Assembly: GCF_900573885.1 (NCBI RefSeq)
Contig: NZ_UPSE01000073.1
Span: 90,910 to 154,909, forward strand
Direction: 5' to 3'
From: Pseudomonas viridiflava
Lineage (GTDB): Bacteria > Pseudomonadota > Gammaproteobacteria > Pseudomonadales > Pseudomonadaceae
DNA length: 64,000 nucleotides
Within the stretch, counting starts at the first letter, position 1. Each line of letters opens with the position of its first letter. This document shows positions 37,005-46,811 of the stretch, in pieces. A program made the position numbers and the translations under genes. Under the pieces are notes generated by a model. The model saw nothing but the letters and a program-made list of their open reading frames with translations. It searched no databases and was not told where the DNA came from.

Positions 37005-37081
37005 TTGTTGGGCTTCGCTTTGCTCAACCCAACCTACGGAAGGGACGTAGGTTGGGTTGAGCCGCAGGCGAAGCCCAACAA
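37005..37081. repeat. Long inverted repeat, GGTTGGG family, complete hairpin
   Basis: TTGTTGGGCTTCGC...CTCAACCCAACCTACG pairs with CGTAGGTTGGGTTGAG...GCGAAGCCCAACAA around GAAGGGA. This is the most complete copy of the family. It lies between the convergent serB and uvrA genes. Confidence 0.9.
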
Positions 37082-37092
37082 ATCACCGCCAT

Positions 37093-37123
37093 AAAAAAAC
37101 CGGGCACATGGCCCGGTTTTTTT
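37093..37123. terminator. Bidirectional rho-independent terminator between serB and uvrA
   Basis: Seven A, stem CCGGGC / GCCCGG with loop ACATG, seven T. It sits 12 nt before the uvrA stop (minus strand) and after the serB repeat. Confidence 0.93.
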
Positions 37124-37135
37124 ATGCCGCGAACA

Positions 37136-39970
37136 TCACGCTTTATCGCGCTCCAGCAGCGGCTTGAGGAAGTGCCCGGTATGCGATTGCGGCATCTCGG
37201 CAACTTCTTCCGGCGTGCCGCAGGCAATGATCTGCCCGCCGCGTGAACCGCCTTCCGGGCCCAAGTCGACCAGCCAGTCCGCGGTTTTGATCACGTCCAG
37301 GTTGTGCTCAATCACCACCACAGTGTTGCCGTGGTCGCGCAGGCGGTGCAGCACATCCAGCAACTGCTGAATGTCGGCAAAATGCAGGCCGGTGGTGGGT
37401 TCGTCGAGAATGTACAGGGTCTTGCCCGTGTCACGCTTGGACAGCTCGCGCGACAGTTTCACGCGCTGCGCTTCCCCGCCCGAAAGCGTGGTCGCCGATT
37501 GCCCCAGCTTGATATACGACAGGCCCACATCCACCAAGGTTTGCAGCTTGCGCGACAGTGCCGGCACGGCATCGAAGAACGGTCGCGCTTCTTCAATGGT
37601 CATTTCCAGCACTTCGTGGATGTTCTTGCCTTTGTATTTGATTTCCAGGGTTTCGCGGTTGTAGCGCTTGCTCTTGCACACGTCGCACGGCACGTAAATG
37701 TCCGGCAGAAAGTGCATTTCCACCTTGATCAGGCCATCGCCCTGGCACGCTTCGCAGCGCCCGCCCTTCACGTTGAAGGAGAAGCGCCCCGGCCCGTAGC
37801 CGCGCGAGCGGGCTTCCGGCACGCCGGCAAACAATTCACGAATCGGCGTGAACAGCCCGGTGTACGTCGCCGGGTTGGAGCGTGGCGTACGGCCGATGGG
37901 GCTCTGGTCGATGTCGACGACTTTATCCAGGTGCTGCAAGCCGTCGATGCTGTCGTGCGGTGCTGCTTCCAGTGTGGTCGCACCGTTGAGCGCGGTGGCG
38001 CTGAGGGGGAACAGCGTGTTGTTGATCAGCGTCGATTTGCCCGAGCCGGAAACCCCGGTGATGCAGGTGAGCAGGCCAATCGGAATGTCCAGATCGACAT
38101 TGCGCAGGTTATTGCCGCGCGCGCCTTTGACCTTGAGCGACAGCTTCTTGTCGCGTGGCGTGCGCTTGGCCGGGTACTGGATTTTGGTGCGCCCGGAAAG
38201 GTACTTGCCGGTGAGCGAGTCAGGGTGTGCCATCACTTCTTCGGCAGTGCCTTCCGCGACGATATTGCCACCGTGCACGCCGGCTCCAGGGCCGATGTCG
38301 ACCACGTAGTCGGCCATGCGAATGGCGTCTTCGTCGTGCTCGACCACGATCACCGTGTTGCCGATGTCGCGCAGGTGCCGCAGGGTCGCCAGCAAGCGCT
38401 CGTTGTCGCGCTGGTGCAGGCCGATGGACGGCTCGTCGAGGATGTACATCACGCCCACCAGGCCCGCGCCGATCTGGCTGGCCAGGCGGATACGCTGCGC
38501 TTCACCGCCCGACAGCGTGTCGGCGCTGCGGTCGAGGGTCAGGTAGTCGAGGCCGACGTTGACCAGAAACTGCAGACGCTCGCGAATTTCCTTGAGGATT
38601 TTCTCGGCAATTTCGCCCTTGCGCCCGGTCAGGGCCAGGCTGCCGAAGTATTCCGTGGCGTCACCGATCGGCAGGCCGCTGACCGCCGGCAGGTTGCGCT
38701 CGCCGACAAACACATGCCGCGCTTCACGACGCAGGCGCGTGCCGCGGCAGTCCGGGCAGGGCTGGGTGCTGAGGAACTTGGCCAGCTCTTCGCGCACGGT
38801 GGTCGACTCGGTTTCCCGATAGCGACGCTCCAGATTCGGCACGATGCCCTCGAACGGGTGGGCGCGTTTAACGATGTCGCCACGGTCGTTCAGGTAGCGG
38901 AAATCGACGTTTGCGCTGCCGCTGCCGCTCAAGATGACTTTCTTGTGCTCGGTGCTGAGGCTGTCGAACGGCTTGTCGAGGCTGAAGCCGAAGTGTTTGG
39001 CCAGCGAGCCGAGCATCTGGAAGTAATAAACGTTGCGCCGGTCCCAGCCGCGAATCGCGCCTTCGGCCAGGGTCAGCTCGCCGTTGACCAGGCGCTTGGT
39101 GTCGAAGAACTGCTTCACGCCCAGGCCGTCGCACGTCGGGCAGGCGCCGGCCGGGTTGTTGAAGGAGAACAGCTTGGGTTCCAGTTCGCTGATCGAATGA
39201 CCGCACACCGGGCAGGCGAAGCGCGCGGAAAAAACCATTTCCTCGCCTTCTTCGTCGTCCATCGGCGCCACGAACGCCAGGCCATCGGCCAGCTTCAGCG
39301 CGGTTTCAAACGACTCGGCCAGGCGCTGTTGCAGGTCGCCACGGGCCTTGAAACGGTCGACCACGGCGTCGATGGAGTGCTTTTTCTGTTTATCCAGCTT
39401 GGGCAGTTCGTCCAGCTCGTAGAGCTTGCCGTTGACCCGCACCCGCACGAAACCCTGGGCGCGCAGCTCGTCGAAAACGGCCAGGTGCTCACCTTTGCGC
39501 TCACGAATGATCGGCGCCAGCAGCATCAGCTTTTTGCCTTCGGGCAGGGCCAATACCTGGTCGACCATCTGGCTCACGGTTTGCGCTTCCAGCGGCAGGT
39601 CGTGGTCCGGGCAGCGCGGCGTACCAACGCGTGCGTACAGCAGGCGCAGGTAGTCGTAGATTTCGGTGATGGTGCCCACGGTGGAGCGCGGGTTGTGCGA
39701 CGTGGATTTCTGCTCGATGGAAATCGCTGGCGACAGGCCTTCGATGGTGTCGACATCGGGCTTTTCCATCATCGACAGAAATTGCCGGGCGTAGGCCGAG
39801 AGTGACTCGACATAGCGCCGCTGACCTTCGGCATACAGCGTGTCGAAGGCCAGAGAAGATTTACCGGAACCGGAGAGGCCGGTGATGACGATCAGTTTGT
39901 CCCTTGGCAGGGTCAGGTCGATATTTTTCAGGTTGTGGGTTCGTGCCCCACGAATCAGGATCTTGTCCAC
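37136..39970 (-). CDS. uvrA: Excinuclease ABC subunit A
   Basis: The damage-recognition ATPase of nucleotide excision repair. It has 944 residues with two ABC modules: first Walker [10 protein letters not shown] at 31-39, second [13 protein letters not shown], signatures [18 protein letters not shown] and [18 protein letters not shown]. Zinc-finger cysteines are in FACPVCGHS...ACPTCDGLG and [10 protein letters not shown]...[11 protein letters not shown]. No clear LexA box was found in the spacer to the divergent MFS gene (39971-40097). Confidence 0.98.
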   Translation of the reverse strand: MDKILIRGARTHNLKNIDLTLPRDKLIVITGLSGSGKSSLAFDTLYAEGQRRYVESLSAYARQFLSMMEKPDVDTIEGLSPAISIEQKSTSHNPRSTVGTITEIYDYLRLLYARVGTPRCPDHDLPLEAQTVSQMVDQVLALPEGKKLMLLAPIIRERKGEHLAVFDELRAQGFVRVRVNGKLYELDELPKLDKQKKHSIDAVVDRFKARGDLQQRLAESFETALKLADGLAFVAPMDDEEGEEMVFSARFACPVCGHSISELEPKLFSFNNPAGACPTCDGLGVKQFFDTKRLVNGELTLAEGAIRGWDRRNVYYFQMLGSLAKHFGFSLDKPFDSLSTEHKKVILSGSGSANVDFRYLNDRGDIVKRAHPFEGIVPNLERRYRETESTTVREELAKFLSTQPCPDCRGTRLRREARHVFVGERNLPAVSGLPIGDATEYFGSLALTGRKGEIAEKILKEIRERLQFLVNVGLDYLTLDRSADTLSGGEAQRIRLASQIGAGLVGVMYILDEPSIGLHQRDNERLLATLRHLRDIGNTVIVVEHDEDAIRMADYVVDIGPGAGVHGGNIVAEGTAEEVMAHPDSLTGKYLSGRTKIQYPAKRTPRDKKLSLKVKGARGNNLRNVDLDIPIGLLTCITGVSGSGKSTLINNTLFPLSATALNGATTLEAAPHDSIDGLQHLDKVVDIDQSPIGRTPRSNPATYTGLFTPIRELFAGVPEARSRGYGPGRFSFNVKGGRCEACQGDGLIKVEMHFLPDIYVPCDVCKSKRYNRETLEIKYKGKNIHEVLEMTIEEARPFFDAVPALSRKLQTLVDVGLSYIKLGQSATTLSGGEAQRVKLSRELSKRDTGKTLYILDEPTTGLHFADIQQLLDVLHRLRDHGNTVVVIEHNLDVIKTADWLVDLGPEGGSRGGQIIACGTPEEVAEMPQSHTGHFLKPLLERDKA

Positions 39971-40097
39971 TGCAGCCTCGCTTGGCGGGCGAAAACGGAT
40001 GAGTATACGGGCCTTGTCAAGCCAGCCGAAAGCGCCGGCCTGTGCGATGCCGGATAGGGGCTGTTAGAATCGGCGCGCATTTTCTTGAGGTACTTCC

Positions 40098-41483
40098 ATG
40101 CACGATCCGCACAGCGAACGCATGAGTGGCAGCGAAACCCGCGCAGCGAGCGGGTTGTCACTGGTCTTCGCGTTCCGAATGCTTGGCATGTTCATGGTTC
40201 TGCCGGTGCTGGCCACCTATGGCATGGACCTGGCCGGCGCGACGCCAGCGTTGATTGGTCTTGCCATCGGCGCCTACGGGCTGACCCAGGCCGTACTGCA
40301 AATTCCCTTCGGCATCATCTCTGACCGCATCGGTCGCCGTCCGGTCATTTATTTTGGTCTGATCATTTTCGCCGCGGGCAGCGTACTGGCCGCCAACGCC
40401 GATTCCATTTGGGGCGTGATTGCCGGTCGCGTGCTGCAAGGCGCGGGGGCGATCTCCGCCGCTGTCATGGCGCTGTTATCCGACCTGACCCGCGAACAGC
40501 ACCGCACCAAGGCGATGGCCATGATTGGCATGAGCATCGGTTTGTCGTTCGCGGTGGCCATGGTGGTCGGGCCTTTGCTGACGCGGGCGTTCGGCTTGTC
40601 GGGGCTGTTTCTCGCCACCGCCGCCATGGCGCTGGTGGGCATCGCACTGGTGGCGTGGTGGGTGCCGCGCTCGGCCGGGCCGTTGCAGCACCGCGAATCC
40701 GGCGTGGCGAAAGACGCCCTGCGCCACACCCTTCGCCACCCGGACTTGTTGCGGCTGGACGTGGGCATCTTCGTTTTGCACGCGGTATTGATGGCCAGTT
40801 TCGTCGCATTGCCGCTCGCGTTGGTCGAGCGCGCCGCGCTGCCGAAGGAGCAGCACTGGTGGGTGTACCTCACGGCGCTGCTGGTCGGTTTCTTCGCCAT
40901 GATCCCCTTCATCATTTACGGCGAGAAAAAACGCCAGATGAAACGCGTGCTGGTGGGCGCCGTTGCGGTGCTGCTGGGCTGTGAAGTGTTCTTCTGGCTG
41001 ACCGACGGCACGCTGCATGAGCTGGTGATCGGCACCGTGGTGTTCTTTACCGCATTCAACCTGCTGGAAGCCTCGCTGCCCTCGCTGATCAGCAAGGTTT
41101 CGCCGGCCGGCGGCAAGGGCACGGCGATGGGCGTGTACTCCACCAGCCAGTTCCTCGGCGCTGCGCTGGGCGGCATTCTGGGCGGCTGGTTGTTCCAGCA
41201 CGGCGGCCTGAATACGGTGTTCCTGGGATGTGCTGTGCTCTGTGGGCTCTGGCTTATCATTGCTGTTACTATGCGCGAACCTCCGTATGTCACTAGCCTG
41301 CGCTTGCCGCTTTCACCCGCTGCGGCGCGTGATGCTGGCTTGGTCGAGCGCCTTGTGGCGGTGACCGGAGTAACGGATGCAGTTGTGGTGGCCGACGAAG
41401 CCGCCGTCTATATCAAATTCGATTCCGCACAATTGGATCGCCCAGCGCTCGACGCTTTGCTCGATGCGCGTGCCGATTCCTAG
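40098..41483 (+). CDS. MFS transporter, YajR-like
   Basis: A 461-residue major facilitator with 12 predicted helices. The loop 2-3 motif is DRIGRRPVIYFGLIIF, as in drug:proton antiporters, and the N-terminus has FRMLGMFMVLPVLATYGMDLAGATPALIG. After the last helix is a 65-residue cytoplasmic domain (AARDAGLVERLVAVTGVTDAVVVADEAAVYIKFD) that resembles the ferredoxin-like YAM domain of E. coli YajR. Substrate unknown. It is divergent from uvrA, and its stop codon overlaps the ssb ribosome-binding site, so ssb is likely co-transcribed (PA4233-PA4232 order). A TTAGAAT-like -10 lies about 30 nt upstream of the start. Confidence 0.88.
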   Translation: MHDPHSERMSGSETRAASGLSLVFAFRMLGMFMVLPVLATYGMDLAGATPALIGLAIGAYGLTQAVLQIPFGIISDRIGRRPVIYFGLIIFAAGSVLAANADSIWGVIAGRVLQGAGAISAAVMALLSDLTREQHRTKAMAMIGMSIGLSFAVAMVVGPLLTRAFGLSGLFLATAAMALVGIALVAWWVPRSAGPLQHRESGVAKDALRHTLRHPDLLRLDVGIFVLHAVLMASFVALPLALVERAALPKEQHWWVYLTALLVGFFAMIPFIIYGEKKRQMKRVLVGAVAVLLGCEVFFWLTDGTLHELVIGTVVFFTAFNLLEASLPSLISKVSPAGGKGTAMGVYSTSQFLGAALGGILGGWLFQHGGLNTVFLGCAVLCGLWLIIAVTMREPPYVTSLRLPLSPAAARDAGLVERLVAVTGVTDAVVVADEAAVYIKFDSAQLDRPALDALLDARADS

Positions 41484-41492
41484 GAGAACGTT

Positions 41493-41990
41493 ATGGCCCG
41501 TGGGGTTAACAAAGTCATTCTGGTCGGAACCTGCGGCCAGGACCCGGAAACACGCTACATGCCCAACGGCAACGCGGTCACCAACCTGAGCCTGGCTACC
41601 AGCGAGCAGTGGACCGACAAGCAGAGCGGCCAGAAAGTCGAAAAAACCGAATGGCACCGTGTGGCGCTGTTCGGCAAGGTCGCTGAAATCGCCGGCGAAT
41701 ACCTGCGCAAAGGTTCGCAGGTGTACATCGAAGGCAAGCTGCAAACCCGCGAGTGGGAAAAAGACGGCGTAAAACGCTACACCACCGAAATCATCGTCGA
41801 CATGCAGGGCACCATGCAGCTGCTGGGCGGCCGTCCGGATAACGGCGGTGGCGATTCCGCGCCACGTCAACAGCGTCCGGCACCGCAACAGCGCGAGCAG
41901 CAAGCGCCACGTGAGTCGCGCCCGGCACCGCAACCTGCGGCCCAGCCAGCGCCGAACTACGACAGCTTCGACGACGACATTCCGTTCTGA
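41493..41990 (+). CDS. ssb: Single-stranded DNA-binding protein
   Basis: A 165-residue SSB. The OB fold starts with [25 protein letters not shown] and includes [31 protein letters not shown] Gln/Pro/Ala-rich linker (about 115-150) leads to the acidic tip DSFDDDIPF, the site that recruits repair and replication partners. AGGAG lies 6 nt before the ATG and overlaps the end of the MFS gene. Confidence 0.98.
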   Translation: MARGVNKVILVGTCGQDPETRYMPNGNAVTNLSLATSEQWTDKQSGQKVEKTEWHRVALFGKVAEIAGEYLRKGSQVYIEGKLQTREWEKDGVKRYTTEIIVDMQGTMQLLGGRPDNGGGDSAPRQQRPAPQQREQQAPRESRPAPQPAAQPAPNYDSFDDDIPF

Positions 41991-42007
41991 TCAGGCATTT
42001 CTGACGT

Positions 42008-42892
42008 ATGCAAATGCGCCTGATGCTTCTGGGCGGCGGCAATGCCCTTGGGCAGGCGCTGATCCGCCTGGGAGCCGAAGATGACATCGGCTTCCTCGCG
42101 CCGCGCCCTCCCGAGGGCGGCTGGGATGCCACCAGCCTCACGCTGCTGCTGGATGAAACCCGTCCCGACGTGGTGGTGAACCTCGCCTACTACTTCGATT
42201 GGTTTCAGGCCGAAACGGTCAGCCCCGAACGTTTCGCCCCGCAAGAGCGCGCCGTCGAGCGCCTCGCTGAACTCTGCCAACACCACTCCATTCGCCTGGT
42301 TCAACCGTCCAGCTACCGTGTATTCGATGGCTCGCGGGCGACTGCCTACAGCGAGAAGGAAGAGCAGGTGCCGCTTGGTCTGCGCGGTCAGGCGTTGTGG
42401 CGTATCGAGCAAAGCGTGCGGGCGGCGTGCCCACGGCATGTGCTGATTCGTTTTGGCTGGCTGCTCGATGCCAGTGCCGAAGGTTTGCTGGGCCGGTTTC
42501 TAGGCCGTGCCGAGCAGGAGTCGGAGCTGTTCCTGGCCGATGACCGGCGCGGCAACCCGACGCCCATCGACGACGCGGCCCGCGTGCTGATTGCCGTCAT
42601 CAAGCAGCTCGACTGCCAGGCGCCGCTGTGGGGCACGTACCACTACGGTGGTTACGAGGCCACTACCTCGCTGGCGCTCGGCCAGGCAGTGCTCACAGAA
42701 GCCCGGAACTTCCGCCAGCTGGCTGTGCAGGAAGTGGGTGCTCAGGCTCACGCCGCGCGCCCCGATGCGGCCGACGAACCGCAGCACGCGGTACTGGCCT
42801 GCAAGAAAATTCTTCACACCTTTGGCATCAAGCCGCGCGCCTGGCGCGCCGGCTTGCCGAGCCTTCTGGACCGTTATTACCGCCATGCCTGA
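42008..42892 (+). CDS. RmlD-like NAD(P)-binding sugar-nucleotide protein
   Basis: A 294-residue short-chain dehydrogenase-like protein of the RmlD (dTDP-4-dehydrorhamnose reductase) family. The N-terminal LMLLGGGNALGQALIRLG is the Rossmann start, DVVVNLAYYFDWFQAE and SSYRVFDGSRATAYSEKEEQVPLGLRGQALWRIEQSV match the family layout. The YxxxK catalytic pair is not present in the usual place (the region reads GLRGQALWRIE), so a reductase function is doubtful. It overlaps the epimerase gene by 8 nt. A homologue pair occurs in P. aeruginosa near oprG (PA4069/PA4068). An ATG at 42014 is an alternative start. Confidence 0.75.
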   Translation: MQMRLMLLGGGNALGQALIRLGAEDDIGFLAPRPPEGGWDATSLTLLLDETRPDVVVNLAYYFDWFQAETVSPERFAPQERAVERLAELCQHHSIRLVQPSSYRVFDGSRATAYSEKEEQVPLGLRGQALWRIEQSVRAACPRHVLIRFGWLLDASAEGLLGRFLGRAEQESELFLADDRRGNPTPIDDAARVLIAVIKQLDCQAPLWGTYHYGGYEATTSLALGQAVLTEARNFRQLAVQEVGAQAHAARPDAADEPQHAVLACKKILHTFGIKPRAWRAGLPSLLDRYYRHA

Positions 42893-43814
42893 TCGCCCCG
42901 TTCTGATTACCGGGGGCGCCGGCTTTATCGGCTCCAACCTGGTCGATGCCCTGCTGGCCAAGGGTTATCTGGTGCGTGTGCTCGACGACCTGTCGATGGG
43001 CAAACGCAGCAACTTGCCGCTGGATAATCCGCGACTGGACTTGCGCGTTGGCAGTGTGGCGGACGCGGCGCTGGTGGCGCAGGCGGTAGAAGGCTGCCAG
43101 GCGGTGGTGCACTTGGCGGCGGTGGCGTCGGTGCAGGCGTCGGTGGATGATCCGGTGAGCACGCACCAGAGCAACTTTGTCGGCACGCTGAATGTGTGTG
43201 AGGCCATGCGCCAACATGGCGTGAAGCGCGTGCTGTTTGCCTCCAGCGCAGCGGTGTACGGCAATAATGGCGAAGGCCAGGCCATTGATGAAGACACGCC
43301 GAAAGCGCCGCTGACGCCCTATGCCGTCGACAAGCTGGCCAGCGAGCAATACCTGGATTTCTATCGTCGCCAGCATGGTCTGGAACCGGCGATCTTCCGC
43401 TTCTTCAATATTTTTGGCCCTCGGCAGGATCCGTCATCGCCGTATTCCGGGGTCATCAGCATCTTTATTCAGCGTGCCCAGCAAGGGCTGCCGATCACCG
43501 TATTCGGTGATGGCGAGCAGACCCGCGATTTCTTTTATGTGGGCGATTTGATCGACCTGCTGGTGCAGGCGTTGGAGATGCCAGCTGTGCAAGAGGGCGC
43601 GGCCAACGTCGGCCTCAACCGCGCCACCAGCCTCAACCAGTTGCTGGAGCATATTCGCGCCGTGGTTGGCGATTTGCCTGCCGTTTCGTACGGGCCGGCA
43701 CGTGACGGCGACATTCGTCATTCCCGCGCCAACAACGAGCGGCTGCTCAGCCGTTACCGTGTGGGCGAGCCGACGCCGATGAGCGTCGGCCTGGCCAGAT
43801 TGCTCGGCCGCTAG
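42885..43814 (+). CDS. NAD-dependent epimerase/dehydratase (UDP-glucose 4-epimerase-like)
   Basis: A 309-residue extended short-chain dehydrogenase. NAD-binding GGAGFIGSNLVDALL at the N-terminus, active-site Ser in FASSAAVYG, and YxxxK in TPYAVDKLASEQYL are intact. RFFNIFGPRQDPSSPYSGVIS is typical of UDP-hexose epimerases. It starts inside the end of the RmlD-like gene (8-nt overlap), so the two probably work together on one sugar nucleotide, perhaps for a surface glycan. The exact substrate cannot be told. Confidence 0.87.
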   Translation: MPDRPVLITGGAGFIGSNLVDALLAKGYLVRVLDDLSMGKRSNLPLDNPRLDLRVGSVADAALVAQAVEGCQAVVHLAAVASVQASVDDPVSTHQSNFVGTLNVCEAMRQHGVKRVLFASSAAVYGNNGEGQAIDEDTPKAPLTPYAVDKLASEQYLDFYRRQHGLEPAIFRFFNIFGPRQDPSSPYSGVISIFIQRAQQGLPITVFGDGEQTRDFFYVGDLIDLLVQALEMPAVQEGAANVGLNRATSLNQLLEHIRAVVGDLPAVSYGPARDGDIRHSRANNERLLSRYRVGEPTPMSVGLARLLGR

Positions 43815-43824
43815 AGCGCCGCGC

Positions 43825-44268
43825 TTAGTGCTTGCGCAGCTGGTACAAGCCCCGGCTCTGCGCCACCACCTCTCCAGTGTTATCCGTGAGCGCCAGCTCC
43901 AATACGTATTCGGCTTTGCCGGTTTCGGCGGCTTCGGCTTGCAGGCGCTCGATTTCGGCCGCGTCCAGGCGCGCTTCCACGCGGATATCGCCCGTCGCCG
44001 GGCGACGAAAGCGCAGGTTCATTTCCTTGATGATCGGGTAAAAGCGTTGGGTGTCGAAGCTGGTGAGAAACAGCGCGCCGCCGGGGATTTCCGCGAGGGT
44101 GAAGAGGGCGCCGGCGTACATGCTGCCGATGTGGTTCTGATTGCCGGCCAACGGCATGCACAACCGCACAAACCCCGGCTCAAGAACCTCGGCCTTCAAC
44201 TGGCTGCGTTTGACGAACGCGATCTGTTCTTCGGTGAGTTGCCGCGCAACCTCAAGGGGAAATGCCAT
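43825..44268 (-). CDS. Hotdog-fold thioesterase (YiiD C-terminal/PaaI-like)
   Basis: A 147-residue hotdog-fold protein. The helix segment GNQNHIGSMYAGALFTLAEIPGGALFL is the typical thioesterase hot-dog helix with a preceding Asn/His pair. It probably hydrolyses an acyl-CoA; substrate is unknown. It is convergent with the epimerase gene (10 nt between stops) and lies upstream of nothing on its own strand, while trxC is 96 nt upstream of it. Confidence 0.82.
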   Translation of the reverse strand: MAFPLEVARQLTEEQIAFVKRSQLKAEVLEPGFVRLCMPLAGNQNHIGSMYAGALFTLAEIPGGALFLTSFDTQRFYPIIKEMNLRFRRPATGDIRVEARLDAAEIERLQAEAAETGKAEYVLELALTDNTGEVVAQSRGLYQLRKH

Positions 44269-44364
44269 GGCCGGAATCTCTTCTTGTTATGAAGGCTCCA
44301 GACTAGCGTTTAACCGGCGCACAACAATGACCGTGGCGCTCGCCGTGCCTGACGAAAAGTGACG

Positions 44365-44799
44365 TCAAACGCCCTGAGCCTTGAGCCAGCCGATTAATTG
44401 CGCCAGCGGCATCGCGCCACTCTGGCGGGCCACTTCCTTGCCATTTTTGAACAACAGCAGACTCGGAATCGAGCGAATGCCCAACTGTGCGGAAAGCTGT
44501 GGATTGGCTTCGCTGTCCAGCTTGGCCAGCCGAGCCCGCCCCAGCAGTTGCCCCGCGGCTTGCTTGAAGGTCGGCGCAAACGCCTGACATGGGCCGCACC
44601 AGCTGGCCCACACGTCCACCAGCAGCGGCAGATCGCCTTTGATCTGGCTGGCGTAGCTGGCCTGAGTCAGCTCGAAGGGCGCGCTCAGCAGCACGGCTTC
44701 TTTGCAGCGGCCACAGCGTGGGCTGTCGCCGGTGCGATCGGCGGGAATGCGGTTCAGGCCGTTGCAGTGCGGGCAGGGAATTACGAGAGGGTCGGACAT
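44365..44799 (-). CDS. trxC: Thioredoxin 2 (TrxC)
   Basis: A 144-residue thioredoxin with the zinc-binding N-terminal extension that defines TrxC: cysteines 9, 12, 29 and 32 (CPHC and CGRC). The redox motif WCGPC is at 67-71. It reduces protein disulfides and is commonly part of the oxidative-stress response. No OxyR site could be identified by eye. It lies 50 nt downstream of the TSUP permease gene start region on the same strand. Confidence 0.95.
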   Translation of the reverse strand: MSDPLVIPCPHCNGLNRIPADRTGDSPRCGRCKEAVLLSAPFELTQASYASQIKGDLPLLVDVWASWCGPCQAFAPTFKQAAGQLLGRARLAKLDSEANPQLSAQLGIRSIPSLLLFKNGKEVARQSGAMPLAQLIGWLKAQGV

Positions 44800-44849
44800 G
44801 TCAGGCTCCAGAGGCTATACGCGCTATCTGGAGCCGCAGGCCGGCCCTT

Positions 44850-45827
44850 TCAAGCCGACAGGCCGATATAGATGTTGAAGGCGCTGATCAGGGTGATCAG
44901 GCAGCCGATGATGATCAGCAGGGTTTTGGCATGCAGCTTTTTGCACAGCAGCGCCGCAAACGGAGCCGCGAACAAGCCGCCAAATACCAGGCCCGCCACC
45001 AGCAGCCAGGTGCTCGGCTGGCCGGCCAGCAGGATGAACGAGGTGGCGCTGGCGATGGTCAGGAAGAACTCGGCGAAGTTCACCGAGCCGATGGTGGTGC
45101 GTGGATCGCTGCCCGAGCCGATCAGCGTGGTTGTCACCACCGGGCCCCAGCCACCGCCGCCCGCCGCGTCTACGAAACCGCCGAACAGCGCCAGTTTGGC
45201 GATGTGTTTCGGCTCGCGTTTTTCGACGATGTGCTTGAACGCCTTGCGCAGAATGTACAGGCCCATGATCAGCAGATACGCCGAGATAAACGGCTTGAGC
45301 ACCTTGCCGTCGAACTGGGTGATAACCACCGCGCCCAGCACCGCGCCGATCATGCCGGGAATCAGCAGGCGCAAAAATAGCGACTTGTTAACGTTGCCCA
45401 GCTTCACGTGGGAGATGCCGGACAGGCCCGTGGTGAACACTTCGGCGATATGCACGCTAGCGCTGGCGGCGGCAGGCGAGGCGCCGGCGCTGAGCAGAAA
45501 GGTGGTGGCGGTGATGCCGTACGCCATGCCCAGCGCGCCGTCGATGGCCTGGGCAAGAAACCCCACCGCTACGGCGCTCCAGAACAGCGGGCTGGTCAGC
45601 GCACTTTCGATGATTTCCAGACCGGTACTTTCGTGGTCGCCGAAGAACAGGCGCCAGGCGAGGAAGCCCAGCAGGCTCAGCAATATCGCGATCGCCAGCC
45701 ACATGGCGATGCGTAGCACCGGGTGATTGGCGGGGTGGGAAACGTAATCTTCAACCGGCGGCAAGCCCATCGCCTGGTGTTCGGTATTGACGGGGCTTGC
45801 GGAATAATCGAGTTCGCGGATTTTCAT
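44850..45827 (-). CDS. TSUP family permease (TauE/SafE)
   Basis: A 325-residue membrane protein of the sulfite exporter TauE/SafE family. After about 60 cytoplasmic residues with one helix there are two related halves of helices; family segments are GFLAQAIDGALGMAYGITATTFLLSAGASPAAASASVHIAEV and LFGGFVDAAGGGGWGPVVTTTLIGSG. Such proteins export sulfur-containing or organic anions; the substrate here is not known. Gene order next to selO fits PA5024/PA5023. The 45828-46094 spacer holds a REP at 45977 and a TATATGCCATATA palindrome near 45925. Confidence 0.88.
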   Translation of the reverse strand: MKIRELDYSASPVNTEHQAMGLPPVEDYVSHPANHPVLRIAMWLAIAILLSLLGFLAWRLFFGDHESTGLEIIESALTSPLFWSAVAVGFLAQAIDGALGMAYGITATTFLLSAGASPAAASASVHIAEVFTTGLSGISHVKLGNVNKSLFLRLLIPGMIGAVLGAVVITQFDGKVLKPFISAYLLIMGLYILRKAFKHIVEKREPKHIAKLALFGGFVDAAGGGGWGPVVTTTLIGSGSDPRTTIGSVNFAEFFLTIASATSFILLAGQPSTWLLVAGLVFGGLFAAPFAALLCKKLHAKTLLIIIGCLITLISAFNIYIGLSA

Positions 45828-45976
45828 CTACAGCGGAGCCTTGAGCGGGGCGAGCGGTTAGCCGTTCGGTGGCGCAACGATAGAGAGCTTTGCTTAGAGA
45901 GTCTAAGACTCATTGGGCAGGTTTATATGCCATATAGGAATTTAGCGCTTTGAAGCATCCCGCTGAACACGTGCCG

Positions 45977-46001
45977 TTGTAGGAGCGGCTTTAGCCGCGA
46001 T
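45977..46001. repeat. Single REP, GTAGGAGCGGCTTTAGCCGCGA family
   Basis: An exact copy of the P. putida-type REP core: TTGTAGGAGCGGCTTTAGCC followed by GCGAT. The arms GCGGCT and AGCCGC form a tight hairpin. It lies between the divergent TSUP and ygeA genes. Confidence 0.88.
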
Positions 46002-46094
46002 GCTCTTGACTGTGCCGCCGCCTCCAACCGTTGCTGTATCTGTGTACGCGCCGGGGAACCCACTAGCCTTCAGGTTCACAAGAAGGAGATCACC

Positions 46095-46811
46095 ATGCAG
46101 ACCCTCGGCGTTCTAGGCGGCATGAGTTGGGAATCGACGGTCACTTATTACCGCCTGCTCAACGAAGGTGTACGCGACCAGCTCGGCGGGCTGCATTCGG
46201 CGCCGTTGCTGCTGCATTCCGTGGACTTCGCGCAGATAGCCGCCATGCAAAAAAGCGGCGACTGGCAGGGCGCCGGCGAAGTGCTGGCGCACGCCGCCGC
46301 AGGCCTGCAACAAGCCGGCGCCACCGCGTTGCTGCTAGCAACCAACACCATGCACAAGGTGGCAGCCGCCATCGAGGCGGCGGTGGATATTCCTCTGCTG
46401 CACATTGGCGATGCGGTGGGGCAGGCGCTGCAAGCGCAAGGCATTGAGAAAGCGGCGCTGCTGGGCACGCGGTTTACCATGCAGGAAACGTTTTACCGCG
46501 ACCGCCTCAGCGAGCGCTTCGGCATTGAGGTGCTGGTGCCTGCGCTCGAAGTGCAGGGCGAAATTGACCGAGTCATTTTTCAGCAGCTTTGCCTGGGCCA
46601 GTTTCCCGAATCGTCCCAGCGCTACTACCTGGATTGCCTGGCCGAGCTAAAAGCCCACGGCGCCGAGGCGGCGATTCTGGGCTGTACCGAGATTGGTCTG
46701 TTGCTGGACGGCTGCGAGGCGCCGCTGCCCTTCATTGATAGCACCCATGAGCATGTGCGCATGGGGCTCGATTGGCTTTTTATAAACGCCAAGGTAGGGC
46801 CGCTGGGCTAA
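46095..46811 (+). CDS. ygeA: Amino acid racemase YgeA-type (L-aspartate/glutamate-specific)
   Basis: A 238-residue Asp/Glu racemase. Most family members use two cysteines. Here the first catalytic position is Thr83 (LLATNTMH) and the second is Cys197 (LGCTEIGLL), the same Thr83/Cys197 pair reported for the atypical E. coli YgeA (EcL-DER). Thus the missing first cysteine is normal for this subgroup. The start has a strong AGAAGGAGAT ribosome site 4 nt before the ATG. It is convergent with selO, with a structured repeat between them. Confidence 0.9.
   Translation: MQTLGVLGGMSWESTVTYYRLLNEGVRDQLGGLHSAPLLLHSVDFAQIAAMQKSGDWQGAGEVLAHAAAGLQQAGATALLLATNTMHKVAAAIEAAVDIPLLHIGDAVGQALQAQGIEKAALLGTRFTMQETFYRDRLSERFGIEVLVPALEVQGEIDRVIFQQLCLGQFPESSQRYYLDCLAELKAHGAEAAILGCTEIGLLLDGCEAPLPFIDSTHEHVRMGLDWLFINAKVGPLG

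Noticed and set aside
37304..39805. Very long open frame on the strand opposite uvrA (over 800 codons), and similar long frames opposite parC, thiC and dipA
   Set aside because: These are antisense shadows caused by GC-rich third-position bias. Their proteins have unusual composition and no recognisable motif, while the other strand holds complete, well-known genes.
39971..40097. LexA (SOS) box between uvrA and the MFS gene
   Set aside because: I looked for CTG-N10-CAG and CTGT-N8-ACAG on both strands. The best match, CTGTGCGATGCCGGAT, lacks the second half. No support for SOS control here.
46095..46811. Inactivated racemase because the first catalytic cysteine is missing
   Set aside because: The Thr83/Cys197 pair is that of the active YgeA subgroup, so the gene is regarded as intact.
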